Assembly: GCA_046052345.1 (NCBI GenBank)
Contig: JBJOMN010000035.1
Location: forward strand, 1-64,000
DNA length: 64,000 nucleotides
Reading direction: 5' to 3'
From: Pollutiaquabacter sp046052345
Lineage (GTDB): Bacteria; Bacteroidota; Bacteroidia; AKYH767-A; 2013-40CM-41-45
Shown here: piece after piece, positions 35,901-43,767 of the stretch
How positions within the stretch are numbered: position 1 is the first letter of the stretch
How the letters are laid out: each line of letters opens with the position of its first letter
Position numbers and translations under genes: made by a program
The notes under the pieces: generated by a model
Database searches by the model: none
Seen by the model: the letters and a program-made list of their open reading frames with translations, nothing else
Told to the model about the DNA's origin: nothing

Positions 35901-36681
35901 AGGGACGGAAGCGATGAAGTTGTTTTCGGATGCCAAGGTCATGCTCGACAGGATTGTCGGGGAGAAATGGCTTTCCGCATCGGGTGTCTACGGACTGTTT
36001 CCGGCGGTCTCCGACGGGGACGACATCGACGTGTTCGATGAAAGTGGTGCCAAGCCCCTTGCGACGCTGCACACCCTGAGACAGCAATCCCGTAAGCCTG
36101 CCGGTCAACCGAATATCGCCCTTTCCGATTTTCTGCTGACACGTGATGAGGCAGGAGGAAAGACCGATTACATCGGAGCGTTCGCAGTCACGGCCGGAAA
36201 AGGCATCGATGAACATGTGGCACGTTTCGAAAAGCAGCACGACGATTATTCGGCGATACTGCTCAAGGCTCTGGCCGACAGGCTGGCCGAGGCTTTCGCG
36301 GAATTGCTGCACCAGCGCATCCGCCGCGAATTCTGGGGGTATGCATCGGATGAGAACCTGACGGTTGAACAGCAAATTCGGGAGGAGTATACCGGTATCC
36401 GTCCGGCACCTGGTTATCCGGCCCAACCCGACCATACGGAGAAGCGTACGTTATGGCAGCTGCTGGAAGCGGAAAAACGCACGGGAATCACCCTGACGGA
36501 AAGTCTTGCCATGTTCCCGACCGCTTCAGTCTGCGGATTGTATTTCGCACATCCTGATGCGCATTATTTCGGCTTGGGCAGGATATCCAAAGACCAGGTA
36601 GCCGATTATGCCCGCAGAAAGGGCATTTCGGTCCAGGAAGCCGAGCAATGGCTGGGTCCGGTACTTGCCTATTCTGCGTAA
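32974..36681 (+). CDS. metH: Cobalamin-dependent methionine synthase, full length
   Basis: Transfers a methyl group from 5-methyl-THF to homocysteine through cobalamin. At 1235 residues it has all four modules in one chain. The homocysteine domain (about 15-330) has the zinc cysteines in GLNCALG and GGCCGTTPDHI. The pterin-binding domain (about 355-620) has NVGERTNVTGSKKFLRLI. The cap and B12 domains (about 650-890) have GDVHDIGKNIVG, with cobalt ligand His766. The activation domain (about 900-1235) ends with RPAPGYPAQPDHTEK and FGLGRISKDQVADYARRKG. It is controlled by the upstream SAM-I riboswitch, so SAM represses its own supply. The start is 36 bp after the terminator. Confidence 0.97.
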   Translation: MPESIIDLYAGFPVCRELLKRVLVIDGAMGTMIQRYKLTEEDYRGERFRSFDRPLKGNNDLLCLTRPDIIETIHRQYLDAGADIIETNTFNGQKISLADYGMESLAYEINVDAARIARRAVEGFQKDHPGSGPRFVAGALGPTNKTASLSPDVNDPGYRATSFDELVDAYAEQVRGLVDGGSDLLLVETIFDTLNAKAALFAIENVFEERNMRLPVMVSGTITDASGRTLSGQTVEAFLISVSHIPLLSVGLNCALGAKEMRPHIEELSQKSPFFVSAYPNAGLPNQFGEYDETPEHMGHQIEDFLKSGFLNIVGGCCGTTPDHIAHIAELAKKVSPRRIPDIEPYLRLSGLEAVVLRPDSNFMNVGERTNVTGSKKFLRLIKESNYEEALSVARDQVDGGAQAIDVNMDEGMLDAVSAMPRFLNLMAAEPDIARVPLMIDSSKFPVIEAGLKCSQGKSIVNSISLKEGEEEFIRQANRIRRYGAAVIVMAFDEKGQADTLARRIEICGRAYKVLTEKVGFPPEDIIFDPNIFPVATGMEEHRRNAVDFFEATRWIKQHLPGAKVSGGVSNVSFSFRGNDTVREAIHAAFLYHGIQAGMDMGIVNPGQLQVYDEIPKDLLELVEDVLLDRREDATERLIAHAETLKGVQSKKDEKEEAWRNDPVEQRLAHALVKGITDYVEQDLDEALTKYPKPLQLIEGPLMDGMNIVGDLFGAGKMFLPQVVKSARVMKKAVAHLEPLLNAADSSAVRKNAGKVLLATVKGDVHDIGKNIVGVVLACNNYEVIDIGVMVPADKILEAARREQVDVIGLSGLITPSLDEMVHVAKELQREGFAVPLLIGGATTSKVHTAVKIEPHYSHPVVHVNDASRSVPVVSQLLSKDLRATFVKETKAEYERVREYNRLANAPDKFLSLQEARENRLKKSGGYLPVLPAKFGIHSFNDYPLEEIVPFIDWTPFFHAWELKGVYPRILEDPTQGTEAMKLFSDAKVMLDRIVGEKWLSASGVYGLFPAVSDGDDIDVFDESGAKPLATLHTLRQQSRKPAGQPNIALSDFLLTRDEAGGKTDYIGAFAVTAGKGIDEHVARFEKQHDDYSAILLKALADRLAEAFAELLHQRIRREFWGYASDENLTVEQQIREEYTGIRPAPGYPAQPDHTEKRTLWQLLEAEKRTGITLTESLAMFPTASVCGLYFAHPDAHYFGLGRISKDQVADYARRKGISVQEAEQWLGPVLAYSA

Positions 36682-36763
36682 TCCGTACTTTGCAGGCCGT
36701 TCTTCCTTCTGTAAACCCTCAGTTCCTTTTATCCGTGTAAACAATCAACCAAGCCATAGTTTC

Positions 36764-38629
36764 ATGAAAAAACTGCTACTCTTCCTGTCAGCCATCAGCA
36801 TCTCCTCCTTAACCTTGGGGCAGCTTTGCTCCTTCTCTACAAGTGTTCCGCAGGCGAATGTCGGCGTATATACACCGTCAAGCGCCCTGCCGGGGTCTTC
36901 CTACGTTTGGGATTTCGGTGATGGCATGACCGGTACATCCCTGGGGCCTGTCGCACATACGTATATGAACGGCGGCGCGTATACGGTGTGTCTGAACGTT
37001 TTTGACACCTTGGGCGCTTTGTTTTGTACCTATTGCGACTCCGTGTTCATCTCTTCGTCTCCGGCCGGTTGCAATTTCACCGTCTTTCAAAATCCCGGAT
37101 CTACGATCGTTGATTTCCTGGTCAGCGTACCGGCCGGTTATGCGGCTCATTGGGATTACGGCGACGGTTCTACGGGAATGGGTCCGAATCCATGGCATAA
37201 TTATACGTCCGGAGGAAACTATCTCGTCTGTGTCGACATCATCGATACCCTTACGTCGACTTCTGTCTGCCACTCCTGCCAGGCCCTCACCATCGGCACT
37301 ACGAATAATTGCCACTTCATGGCAATTCCGGATTCCATGAATCCCTCACTGTATTATTTCTTCGGTTCACCGGCCTTTTCCACTTCTTCCCTGAATTGGA
37401 GTTTCGGTGACGGATCGTCGGGTACAGGGAACAATCCGCATCACACCTATGCCGCCCCAGGAACATACAATGTATGTATGGATGAAGTAAGTCCGAGCGG
37501 AGCCATCCTCTGCCATTACTGCGATTCGGTGGTGGTGACCTCCGGCGGTGGCGGAGGCGTAACCTGTAACTTCACCTTCAATATCGTTCCCGGTTCCAGC
37601 CCGACGCTCGTCACCTGTGTATCTACAGTCACTGCGCCGGCACCTTACACGGTTCATTGGGATTTCGGCAACGGAATGACCACCACCGGGGTGGCAGGAA
37701 CCGCGCAGTATTTCGCACCTGGAGTATATACAATCACCATGACCGTTACGGACGGAATGGGTAACGTACTTTGCTCTAACGTGCAAACGGTTGTAATCAA
37801 TCCGCCTGCATCGGCCTGTTCGGCCTATTATGTCGCCAGCATGGCAGGGATGACCGGAGCCTTCATCGACCTCTCTTCCGGGATCTCCTCCAACACGACC
37901 TTTACATGGTCCTTCGGCGACGGTACCGCTTCTACTGCCCGATTCCCTCAGCATACATACACCGTTCCGGGAGCTTATTCAGTCTGCCTGACAATCGCCG
38001 ATACAGGATGCTCCGACCAATATTGCACCACCGTGATAGCGGATACCAATACGGTGAATCCGGGACCCTGCCAGGCGAATTTCGTCACGTTGCAGGGAGC
38101 TCCCTATAACGTCCTGGTCGTCAATCTCAGCACAGGCAATAACCTCAACTACTTCTGGGATTTCGGCGACGGAGCCACCTCCACGCAGCAGTATCCGTCC
38201 CACTTCTATTCCACCACCGGCAGCTACGTACTTTGCCTTACCGTCAATGACGGCTTGCTGGGCTGCACCTCCACCTTCTGCGATACGCTCACTGTCGATT
38301 CCATGGGTAACGTACTGCGCACCACTTCAACCGGATTCACGGTCAATGTGGTTTCTCCGAGCACGCTGACAGGCGTATCCGAGACCCCTTCGGATCTTTC
38401 TGCCGTTTCCGTCTACCCGAATCCTGTAACCGATCGGATCATCATCGCCGGTGTAAAAGAATCTGCCACCTACCGTATCTTAGACCTTCGTGGGGCCATG
38501 GTCAGTATGGGGGCGATTTTTGCACCCGAAACCGTATTAAATGCGGCAACGCTCATGCCGGGCAGTTATATGATTGAAGTGATTGAGCCGGACGGAAACA
38601 GGACCTTCCGTCGCTTCATCAGGCAATAA
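36764..38629 (+). CDS. Secreted PKD-repeat protein with T9SS sorting domain
   Basis: 621 residues from the ATG at 36764; the open frame reaches back to 36608, but the signal peptide (MKKLLLFLSAISISSLTLGQ) fixes the start. Six PKD-like repeats, each with a W-D/S-F/Y-G-D/N-G core and an H-x-Y segment, occupy about residues 25-535. The first three repeats end in a CxxC (CTYC, CHSC, CHYC). The C-terminal about 75 residues (VYPNPVTDRIII ... GSYMIEV ... FRRFIRQ) form a type A T9SS sorting domain, so the protein is exported through the outer membrane. Ligand unknown; an adhesive or structural role is inferred. A paralogue follows at 38805. Confidence 0.88.
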   Translation: MKKLLLFLSAISISSLTLGQLCSFSTSVPQANVGVYTPSSALPGSSYVWDFGDGMTGTSLGPVAHTYMNGGAYTVCLNVFDTLGALFCTYCDSVFISSSPAGCNFTVFQNPGSTIVDFLVSVPAGYAAHWDYGDGSTGMGPNPWHNYTSGGNYLVCVDIIDTLTSTSVCHSCQALTIGTTNNCHFMAIPDSMNPSLYYFFGSPAFSTSSLNWSFGDGSSGTGNNPHHTYAAPGTYNVCMDEVSPSGAILCHYCDSVVVTSGGGGGVTCNFTFNIVPGSSPTLVTCVSTVTAPAPYTVHWDFGNGMTTTGVAGTAQYFAPGVYTITMTVTDGMGNVLCSNVQTVVINPPASACSAYYVASMAGMTGAFIDLSSGISSNTTFTWSFGDGTASTARFPQHTYTVPGAYSVCLTIADTGCSDQYCTTVIADTNTVNPGPCQANFVTLQGAPYNVLVVNLSTGNNLNYFWDFGDGATSTQQYPSHFYSTTGSYVLCLTVNDGLLGCTSTFCDTLTVDSMGNVLRTTSTGFTVNVVSPSTLTGVSETPSDLSAVSVYPNPVTDRIIIAGVKESATYRILDLRGAMVSMGAIFAPETVLNAATLMPGSYMIEVIEPDGNRTFRRFIRQ

Positions 38630-38653
38630 GCGAGAAAAAGGATCTTCCTTGAT

Positions 38654-38685
38654 AAACGGCACCACTGCGGTGCCGTTTCTTTTTT
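38654..38685 (+). terminator. Intrinsic terminator after the first PKD gene
   Basis: A perfect 10-bp stem, AAACGGCACC (38654-38663) with GGTGCCGTTT (38669-38678), an ACTGC loop and a following T-run to 38685. It separates the two PKD paralogues, so they are probably transcribed independently. Confidence 0.92.
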
Positions 38686-38804
38686 AATCAAAGGATCAAT
38701 TTCATGGGTCGTGTAAACTCTTCGCAACCTCATGTCGTGTTGCTTACCGGAACCCTGTTAAATCAGCTGAATTTCATTATCTTCAATACGAATATAACCC
38801 TGCC

Positions 38805-41507
38805 ATGAAAAAAACCATACATTTTCTCTTCTTGCTGTCGGCGATGTTGGTCGCCCGGCTTGGCGCACATGCATCTCACATTGTGGGCGCTGAAATCTCC
38901 TACGCTCCGATTTCAGGTTCTACAGCTTATCGCGTAGAAGTGGTGTACTACCGCGATTGCTCGGGATTACCCGCTCCCTCTGCAGTGTCCGTAATCTTGA
39001 GTTCTTCATGTGCAGCATCAACGTCGCACATTGCCCAGCTCGTAAGTCCCTCCACAGCTGTTCCCACCGCCTGCGCCGGAGTTGCTACCACCTGCAACGG
39101 CGGCAGTGCGCCCGGAATAGAAAAACTGACATACGTTGCCACGGTTCCGATCAGCGCAGCCTGCCAGGATTGGACGTTCTCGGTCACCGAATGTTGCAGG
39201 CCGGGCACCTTGACGAACATCAGCAATTCGGGCACTTATCAGTTATATGCATATGCCGTTCTGAATAATTCCAACGGAGCGTACAATCGTTCCGTCGTGT
39301 TGACTGAAAATCCGAAGTTGTATCTGAATAGCGGACAGCAGAACGACTTCAACAACGGTGCGGTCGATCCCGACGGTGATTCAGTCGTAGTATCACTGAC
39401 CGGTGCGCTTTCTGCCGCCAACTCTCCGATCCCATATAATCCGGGATTTTCTGCAGCCGCACCCATTACGAGTCAGCCTTCTATGACAGTGGCTCCGGCA
39501 ACCGGACAGGTTGCAGTGAATCCGGTCGGTATCGGCAGCGACGTCGTGGTATACCGTTTTGATGAATACCGCAACGGAGTGCTGATCGGCTCGACGATCC
39601 GTGACATACAGGTCACGGTGATCAATTCGACGAACACCCTTCCTGCGCTTTCAATTCCTGCATTGAATTCCGGCCTTCCTTTGCAGGCATGTGTCGGCGA
39701 TACTCTACTACTTGATATGGTGGCATCTGATGTCGACGGGACGGACAGTGTCGTTTTTGAAGTATCAGGTGCAGGACTTGGTGCCAGCGCCTATGTCATG
39801 CATTCCTTTTTCGGCAATCCGTCAGGTGGCACGGGTGATTCTGCGCGGGTGATGCTGGTCACGGACCAGTCAATGATCGGTAACGGGGTCATGTATGTCA
39901 CGGTTCGTGACGGTGCCTGTCCGTTTGAAGGAGCCCGTACCTATGCCGTTTTAATCTCGGTTCAGTCCTGCGGATCCGGCTGTTCCTACACGTACGCAGC
40001 AGATACGGTCAATCCGATGCTTTATCATTTCGTGGCTTCGCCCTCCGGTTCAGGCAACCTTGTATCTTGGACATTCGGTGACGGAGTAAATGCAACAGGG
40101 ACCTCGGTCAGCCATGTTTATACAATCCCCGGCGTCTACGTTGTCTGCATGAATGAGATGTCCGGAAATACTATCGTTTGTTCACAGTGTGTCAGCTTAA
40201 TCGTAGACTCCGCAGGACCTTGCGGCATCAATGCGGTCGATTTGTCGAACCATCAGTTCCTGTTCCAAGTCGCCAATCAATCTGCCGGTGTCACCGCGAC
40301 GTGGGATTTCGGGGACGGTCAGACAGGATGGGGCACTAGCGTAACCCATACCTATGCAAGCGGCGGACAATATAATGTCTGTGTCGTGTTGTCTGATTCG
40401 GCCGGCACGCAGATCTGCACCAGTTGTACGTCAGTCACGGACTCTTCGGCAGGTTGCGCTATTTCGGTACAGATGTCCACGACAGTGCCTTACACGGCAA
40501 TACTGTCCGTGCCGGCTTATCCGGGTGCGGTTTCTTACACATGGGACATGGGCAACGGCAATACCGCGTCCGGCCCGATCGTGACGTATACCTTCCCTGT
40601 GAACGGTACATATAACATCTGCGTCACCATCAGCGGTGGCGGAGCAATCCTTTGCCAAAGCTGCACCACCCTGGTGGTTGGACCTCCGCCATCTCCATGC
40701 TCTGCTTCTTTCACTGCGGTTTCCAACCTGATGACCGCGTTCTTCATCGACCAGTCCTCCGGATTTTCAGGCGGGGCGGCATATCAGTGGGATTTCGGTG
40801 ATCAGTCTTCATCGACTGTCCGGTTCCCGCAGCACACGTATTCCGTTCCCGGTACCTATAACGTATGTCTGACGGTGAGCGACAGCGGCTGCGGCGCCAC
40901 CTTCTGTGACTATATCGTCGTGGACACCAATTTCAATGTCAATCCGGTATGTATGGCCGACTTCGTCACCATACAACTGGCACCATATCAGCTGGCAGTG
41001 GTTAACCTCAGCAACGGGGTCAACCTGTCCTTCAACTGGGATTTCGGCGATGGAACGACCGCCAATCAGCCCTACCCAAGCCATGTCTATGCTTCCACCG
41101 GTACCTATTACCTCTGTTTGACGGTCTCCGATGCCGGCGGCTGCAGCGATACCTTCTGCGATACGGTATCTGTTGACAGCACGGGCAATCTCGTCCGAAG
41201 CGCAACCGGCTTCTCCATCAATGTGGTGTCCCCGGCATCGCTTACAGGCATCAGTAATCCTGACGCGATTGCCCGCTTTTCCTGCCACCCTAATCCTTTC
41301 AGTGACGTGCTCTATCTGGACCTTCCACAGGAGTTCGCCGCTGAAACAGAATACAGGATACTTTCAGTCCAAGGCCTTGAAGTCGGTAAAGGCGTCCTTC
41401 AAAGAGGCATCTCTTCCATTGACGCGACTTACTTGGCTTCCGGTCTCTACCTACTCGAATTGTCTGAAGGTGGGCATCGTTACTGTAAACGCATCATCAA
41501 ACAATGA
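38805..41507 (+). CDS. Large secreted PKD-repeat protein with T9SS sorting domain
   Basis: 900 residues with a signal peptide (about 1-23) ending before HIVGAEISY. This start is typical of gliding-associated surface proteins of Bacteroidota (a beta domain with YRVEVVYYRDCSG). Residues about 24-390 are beta-sandwich modules rich in paired cysteines. Five PKD repeats follow (cores TFGDG, DFGDG, DMGNG, DFGDQ, DFGDG), the first three ending in CSQC, CTSC and CQSC. The C-terminal CHPNPFSDVLYLDL ... GLYLLEL ... CKRIIKQ is a T9SS type A domain. The C-terminal half is closely related to the protein at 36764, so a duplication with N-terminal extension is likely. Confidence 0.88.
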   Translation: MKKTIHFLFLLSAMLVARLGAHASHIVGAEISYAPISGSTAYRVEVVYYRDCSGLPAPSAVSVILSSSCAASTSHIAQLVSPSTAVPTACAGVATTCNGGSAPGIEKLTYVATVPISAACQDWTFSVTECCRPGTLTNISNSGTYQLYAYAVLNNSNGAYNRSVVLTENPKLYLNSGQQNDFNNGAVDPDGDSVVVSLTGALSAANSPIPYNPGFSAAAPITSQPSMTVAPATGQVAVNPVGIGSDVVVYRFDEYRNGVLIGSTIRDIQVTVINSTNTLPALSIPALNSGLPLQACVGDTLLLDMVASDVDGTDSVVFEVSGAGLGASAYVMHSFFGNPSGGTGDSARVMLVTDQSMIGNGVMYVTVRDGACPFEGARTYAVLISVQSCGSGCSYTYAADTVNPMLYHFVASPSGSGNLVSWTFGDGVNATGTSVSHVYTIPGVYVVCMNEMSGNTIVCSQCVSLIVDSAGPCGINAVDLSNHQFLFQVANQSAGVTATWDFGDGQTGWGTSVTHTYASGGQYNVCVVLSDSAGTQICTSCTSVTDSSAGCAISVQMSTTVPYTAILSVPAYPGAVSYTWDMGNGNTASGPIVTYTFPVNGTYNICVTISGGGAILCQSCTTLVVGPPPSPCSASFTAVSNLMTAFFIDQSSGFSGGAAYQWDFGDQSSSTVRFPQHTYSVPGTYNVCLTVSDSGCGATFCDYIVVDTNFNVNPVCMADFVTIQLAPYQLAVVNLSNGVNLSFNWDFGDGTTANQPYPSHVYASTGTYYLCLTVSDAGGCSDTFCDTVSVDSTGNLVRSATGFSINVVSPASLTGISNPDAIARFSCHPNPFSDVLYLDLPQEFAAETEYRILSVQGLEVGKGVLQRGISSIDATYLASGLYLLELSEGGHRYCKRIIKQ

Positions 41508-41531
41508 TTTTTTTCGGTTCATCATGTGGTA

Positions 41532-41564
41532 GAAGGCAGGAGGAAGTATCTCCTGCTTTCTTTC
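41532..41564 (+). terminator. Probable terminator after the second PKD gene
   Basis: An 11-bp stem, GAAGGCAGGAG (41532-41542) with CTCCTGCTTTC (41550-41560) including one G-U pair, a 7-nt loop and then TTTC. The T-run is short, so termination may be partial. It stands 24 bp after the stop and 13 bp before the sigma factor gene. Confidence 0.55.
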
Positions 41565-41577
41565 GTAAATAAAGTTC

Positions 41578-42132
41578 ATGAATCCGACACCGGAGCTGCT
41601 GAAAAGATGTTGTGAAGACGACCGTAGGGCGCACATGGAGCTCTACAGGCTCTGCTTTGGATTCATCTTCACGGTTTGTCGCCGCTACTATGTCAACCGG
41701 GACGACATCGAATCTTCACTGAACGGTGTCTTCTTCAAAATGATAAAGGGGATGAAAGGTTACCTGGACAAGGACCGGATGGTGCCTTTCGAGTTATGGG
41801 TAAGGAGGATCGCCATCAATCACGTGACCGATGAGTTTCGGAAGAATCGAAGATACAGGGAAACGATCGATCTATCCCTGCCGCTGGAAGAGATGCCCGA
41901 ATCCTTCGAGGATTCAGTGAAATTCAGTACTGAGAAGATACAATCGGCAATAAGCCAGCTTTCTCCGATGAGTCGTGCGGTATTCAACCTGTATGTTGTG
42001 GAGGGATATAAACACGAAGAAATCGCCGATATGCTGGAGATCTCACCGAATACTTCAAAGGTTCATTTACACCGTGCTAAGAAGCAGCTGCGCGACCTTC
42101 TCGGTGGAATGAATCAGGTAATAATGCAGTAA
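41578..42132 (+). CDS. ECF-type RNA polymerase sigma factor
   Basis: 184 residues. Region 2 covers about residues 10-90 (YRLCFGFIFTVCRRYYVNRDDIESSLNGVFFKMIKGMKGY ... WVRRIAINHVTDEFRKNRR), with the -10-binding helix pattern of sigma-70 region 2. Region 4 covers about 125-178 (ISQLSPMSRAVFNLYVVEGYKHEEIADMLEISPNTSKVHLHRAKKQLRDLL), the helix-turn-helix for -35 recognition. The gene lies 10 bp before a protein with a cytoplasmic tail, a membrane helix and an outer-membrane-type barrel, its presumed anti-sigma factor. The regulon is unknown; nearby surface proteins are plausible targets. Confidence 0.92.
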   Translation: MNPTPELLKRCCEDDRRAHMELYRLCFGFIFTVCRRYYVNRDDIESSLNGVFFKMIKGMKGYLDKDRMVPFELWVRRIAINHVTDEFRKNRRYRETIDLSLPLEEMPESFEDSVKFSTEKIQSAISQLSPMSRAVFNLYVVEGYKHEEIADMLEISPNTSKVHLHRAKKQLRDLLGGMNQVIMQ

Positions 42133-42142
42133 AAAGAGAATC

Positions 42143-43738
42143 ATGACAAACGGATCGGATAATACACGACTTACGCCGGAGGAATCCTGGCCAAAAATGG
42201 AGCAGCAGCTCGACCGGTATTTCGTGGCCAAACGCCGAAAAAGGAGGATGCTGTTTTATTCCGTAGCCTTTCTGTTATTGGCCGGAGGGTATTATTTCAT
42301 CAGTGACAGTGTGGAATCGATCACGAAACGGGAGTCAGTGCCTGATCGCCAATCGGCGGTCGGCAGTCAGCAGTCAGCAGTCGGCAGTCAGCAGTCGATA
42401 GTCGGTAGTCAGCAGTCGGTAGTCGGTAGTCAGCAGTCGGCGGTCGGTAGTCGGCGGTCGGCAGTCGGTAGTCAGCAGTCGGCGGTCGGCGGTCAGCAGT
42501 CGATCGTAGATAACCGCAACCCGCAACCCGCAACTCGCAACTCGCAACCCGCAACCCGCAACCTGCAACCTGTCAGTGAACAGCAGTCGGCGGTCGGCAG
42601 TCAGCAGTCGATCGTAGACAACCGCAACTCGCAACCCGCAACTCGCACCTCGTCTGAAGTTCCAGGTTCCACGATCCAAGTTGCAAGTGAACAGTCGGCG
42701 GTCAGCAGTCAGCAGTCGGCGGTCGACAACCGCAACTCGCAACCCGCAACCCGCAACTCGCAGCCTGTTCGAGAACAACAGTCGGCAGTCGGCAGTCAGC
42801 AGTCGGCGCTCGACAACCGCAACTCGCAACCCGTAACCCGCAACCCGCAACCTGTCAGTGAACAGCAGTCGGCGGTCGGCGGTCAGCAGTCGGCAGTCAT
42901 CAGTCAGGAGTCGCAACCCGTAACCCGCAGCCCGCAACCCGATTCAGCTGTCAGACATCATACTCCCTTGCTTATCGATGTGTCAATCAGCAAACAGACC
43001 GTACTTCGTTCACTCAGTGCAGCCGACGCGCAGTGGACCGGTCGCCGCAACGACGAAGAGGAGATCGGTTCTGCCTACAACTACTCCCTTTCACTGGTTC
43101 GCCCGGTCGGAAACTGGCGTTTCGGTGCCGGCATCGAGTACGGCCGTTGGAACGAAACGACATGGTATTCGGGAGATGTTTTCGGGGACAGTCTGGTCGA
43201 CAACAGTTACTGGACCTATAGCCTGGATACCCTGGATACGTTGTATCTCAGCGGTAACCAATATTTCCTGCGAGACGCGACTCCGAATACTGTCGATAGC
43301 ATCTATTTTACCCTCTTCGATACGGTCACGGGACAGTTTACGGATCCGGCCCTGCAGACTCGTAATGCACCCGTCCGGTGGACGTATGTTGAAGTGCCGG
43401 TTCGCGTAGGATACATGTTCGGCAGCGGGAAGCTGGCCTTCGGCGGTCGCGCCACCCTGGCTCCTGGAATGATCACAGCGGTGAAAGGGCAGTACCTCGA
43501 TCGCTCCGAGGACCGTTTGACGGCGGCAAAGGACCTGGCACCTGTAAGACGTTTCCAATTATCGGCAGCGCTCGGACTCTGCATCGAATACCGTTTCATG
43601 GACCGCTGGTCGGCCTATGTCTCTCCGGAATGGCGTAAGCAGTTTTACTCTGTTTATTCGAGAGCGAGCGGGATTAACCAACGTTACAGTTCGTACGGGC
43701 TTGCCGCGGGAATCACCTGGCAGCTCAGCCGGCCGTAA
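42143..43738 (+). CDS. Dual membrane-spanning anti-sigma-like protein with repeat linker
   Basis: 531 residues in four parts. Residues 1-35 are a charged cytoplasmic tail (TPEESWPKMEQQLDRYFVAKRRKRR) that could bind the sigma factor encoded 10 bp upstream. Residues 36-53 form one inner-membrane helix. Residues about 69-268 are low-complexity heptapeptide repeats of two main kinds, QQSAVGS and RNSQPAT, encoded by 7-nt DNA repeats. Residues about 275-531 are strand-rich with barrel-like ends (WRFGAGIEYGRW, WTYVEVPVRVGYMFG, YGLAAGITWQL). This order matches the dual membrane-spanning anti-sigma factors (Dma) reported in Bacteroides thetaiotaomicron, which join an inner-membrane anti-sigma part through a disordered linker to an outer-membrane barrel. 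The assignment is by architecture only. The repeat DNA makes linker length and frame prone to change. Confidence 0.75.
   Translation: MTNGSDNTRLTPEESWPKMEQQLDRYFVAKRRKRRMLFYSVAFLLLAGGYYFISDSVESITKRESVPDRQSAVGSQQSAVGSQQSIVGSQQSVVGSQQSAVGSRRSAVGSQQSAVGGQQSIVDNRNPQPATRNSQPATRNLQPVSEQQSAVGSQQSIVDNRNSQPATRTSSEVPGSTIQVASEQSAVSSQQSAVDNRNSQPATRNSQPVREQQSAVGSQQSALDNRNSQPVTRNPQPVSEQQSAVGGQQSAVISQESQPVTRSPQPDSAVRHHTPLLIDVSISKQTVLRSLSAADAQWTGRRNDEEEIGSAYNYSLSLVRPVGNWRFGAGIEYGRWNETTWYSGDVFGDSLVDNSYWTYSLDTLDTLYLSGNQYFLRDATPNTVDSIYFTLFDTVTGQFTDPALQTRNAPVRWTYVEVPVRVGYMFGSGKLAFGGRATLAPGMITAVKGQYLDRSEDRLTAAKDLAPVRRFQLSAALGLCIEYRFMDRWSAYVSPEWRKQFYSVYSRASGINQRYSSYGLAAGITWQLSRP
42347..42946 (+). repeat. Composite 7-nt tandem repeat array within a coding region
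   Basis: About 600 bp of heptanucleotide repeats in alternating blocks. Block A is built on CAGTCGG/CAGTCAG and encodes QQSAVGS. Block B is built on CGCAACC/CGCAACT and encodes RNSQPAT. Near 42655-42690 there is a degenerate AAGTTCC/AGGTTCC stretch with the same period. Blocks A and B alternate about five times. Three 7-nt units equal one heptapeptide, so the frame survives gain or loss of three units but not of one or two. Both strands are largely free of stops here, a by-product of the repeat. Confidence 0.95.
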
Positions 43739-43767
43739 GTTTCATTTCGTATCCTCGTTTTGCACGA

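Noticed and set aside
34987..36435. 482-residue minus-strand open frame within metH
   Set aside because: Antisense shadow of a well-defined gene, with no recognisable domain.
42374..42937. Long minus-strand open frame of repeats (Arg/Leu/Thr/Asp-rich)
   Set aside because: It is the antisense reading of the 7-nt array, which lacks stops in several frames. It has no start context, domain or signal.
42347..42946. CRISPR array
   Set aside because: Units are 7 nt and contiguous, with no spacers and no cas genes nearby.
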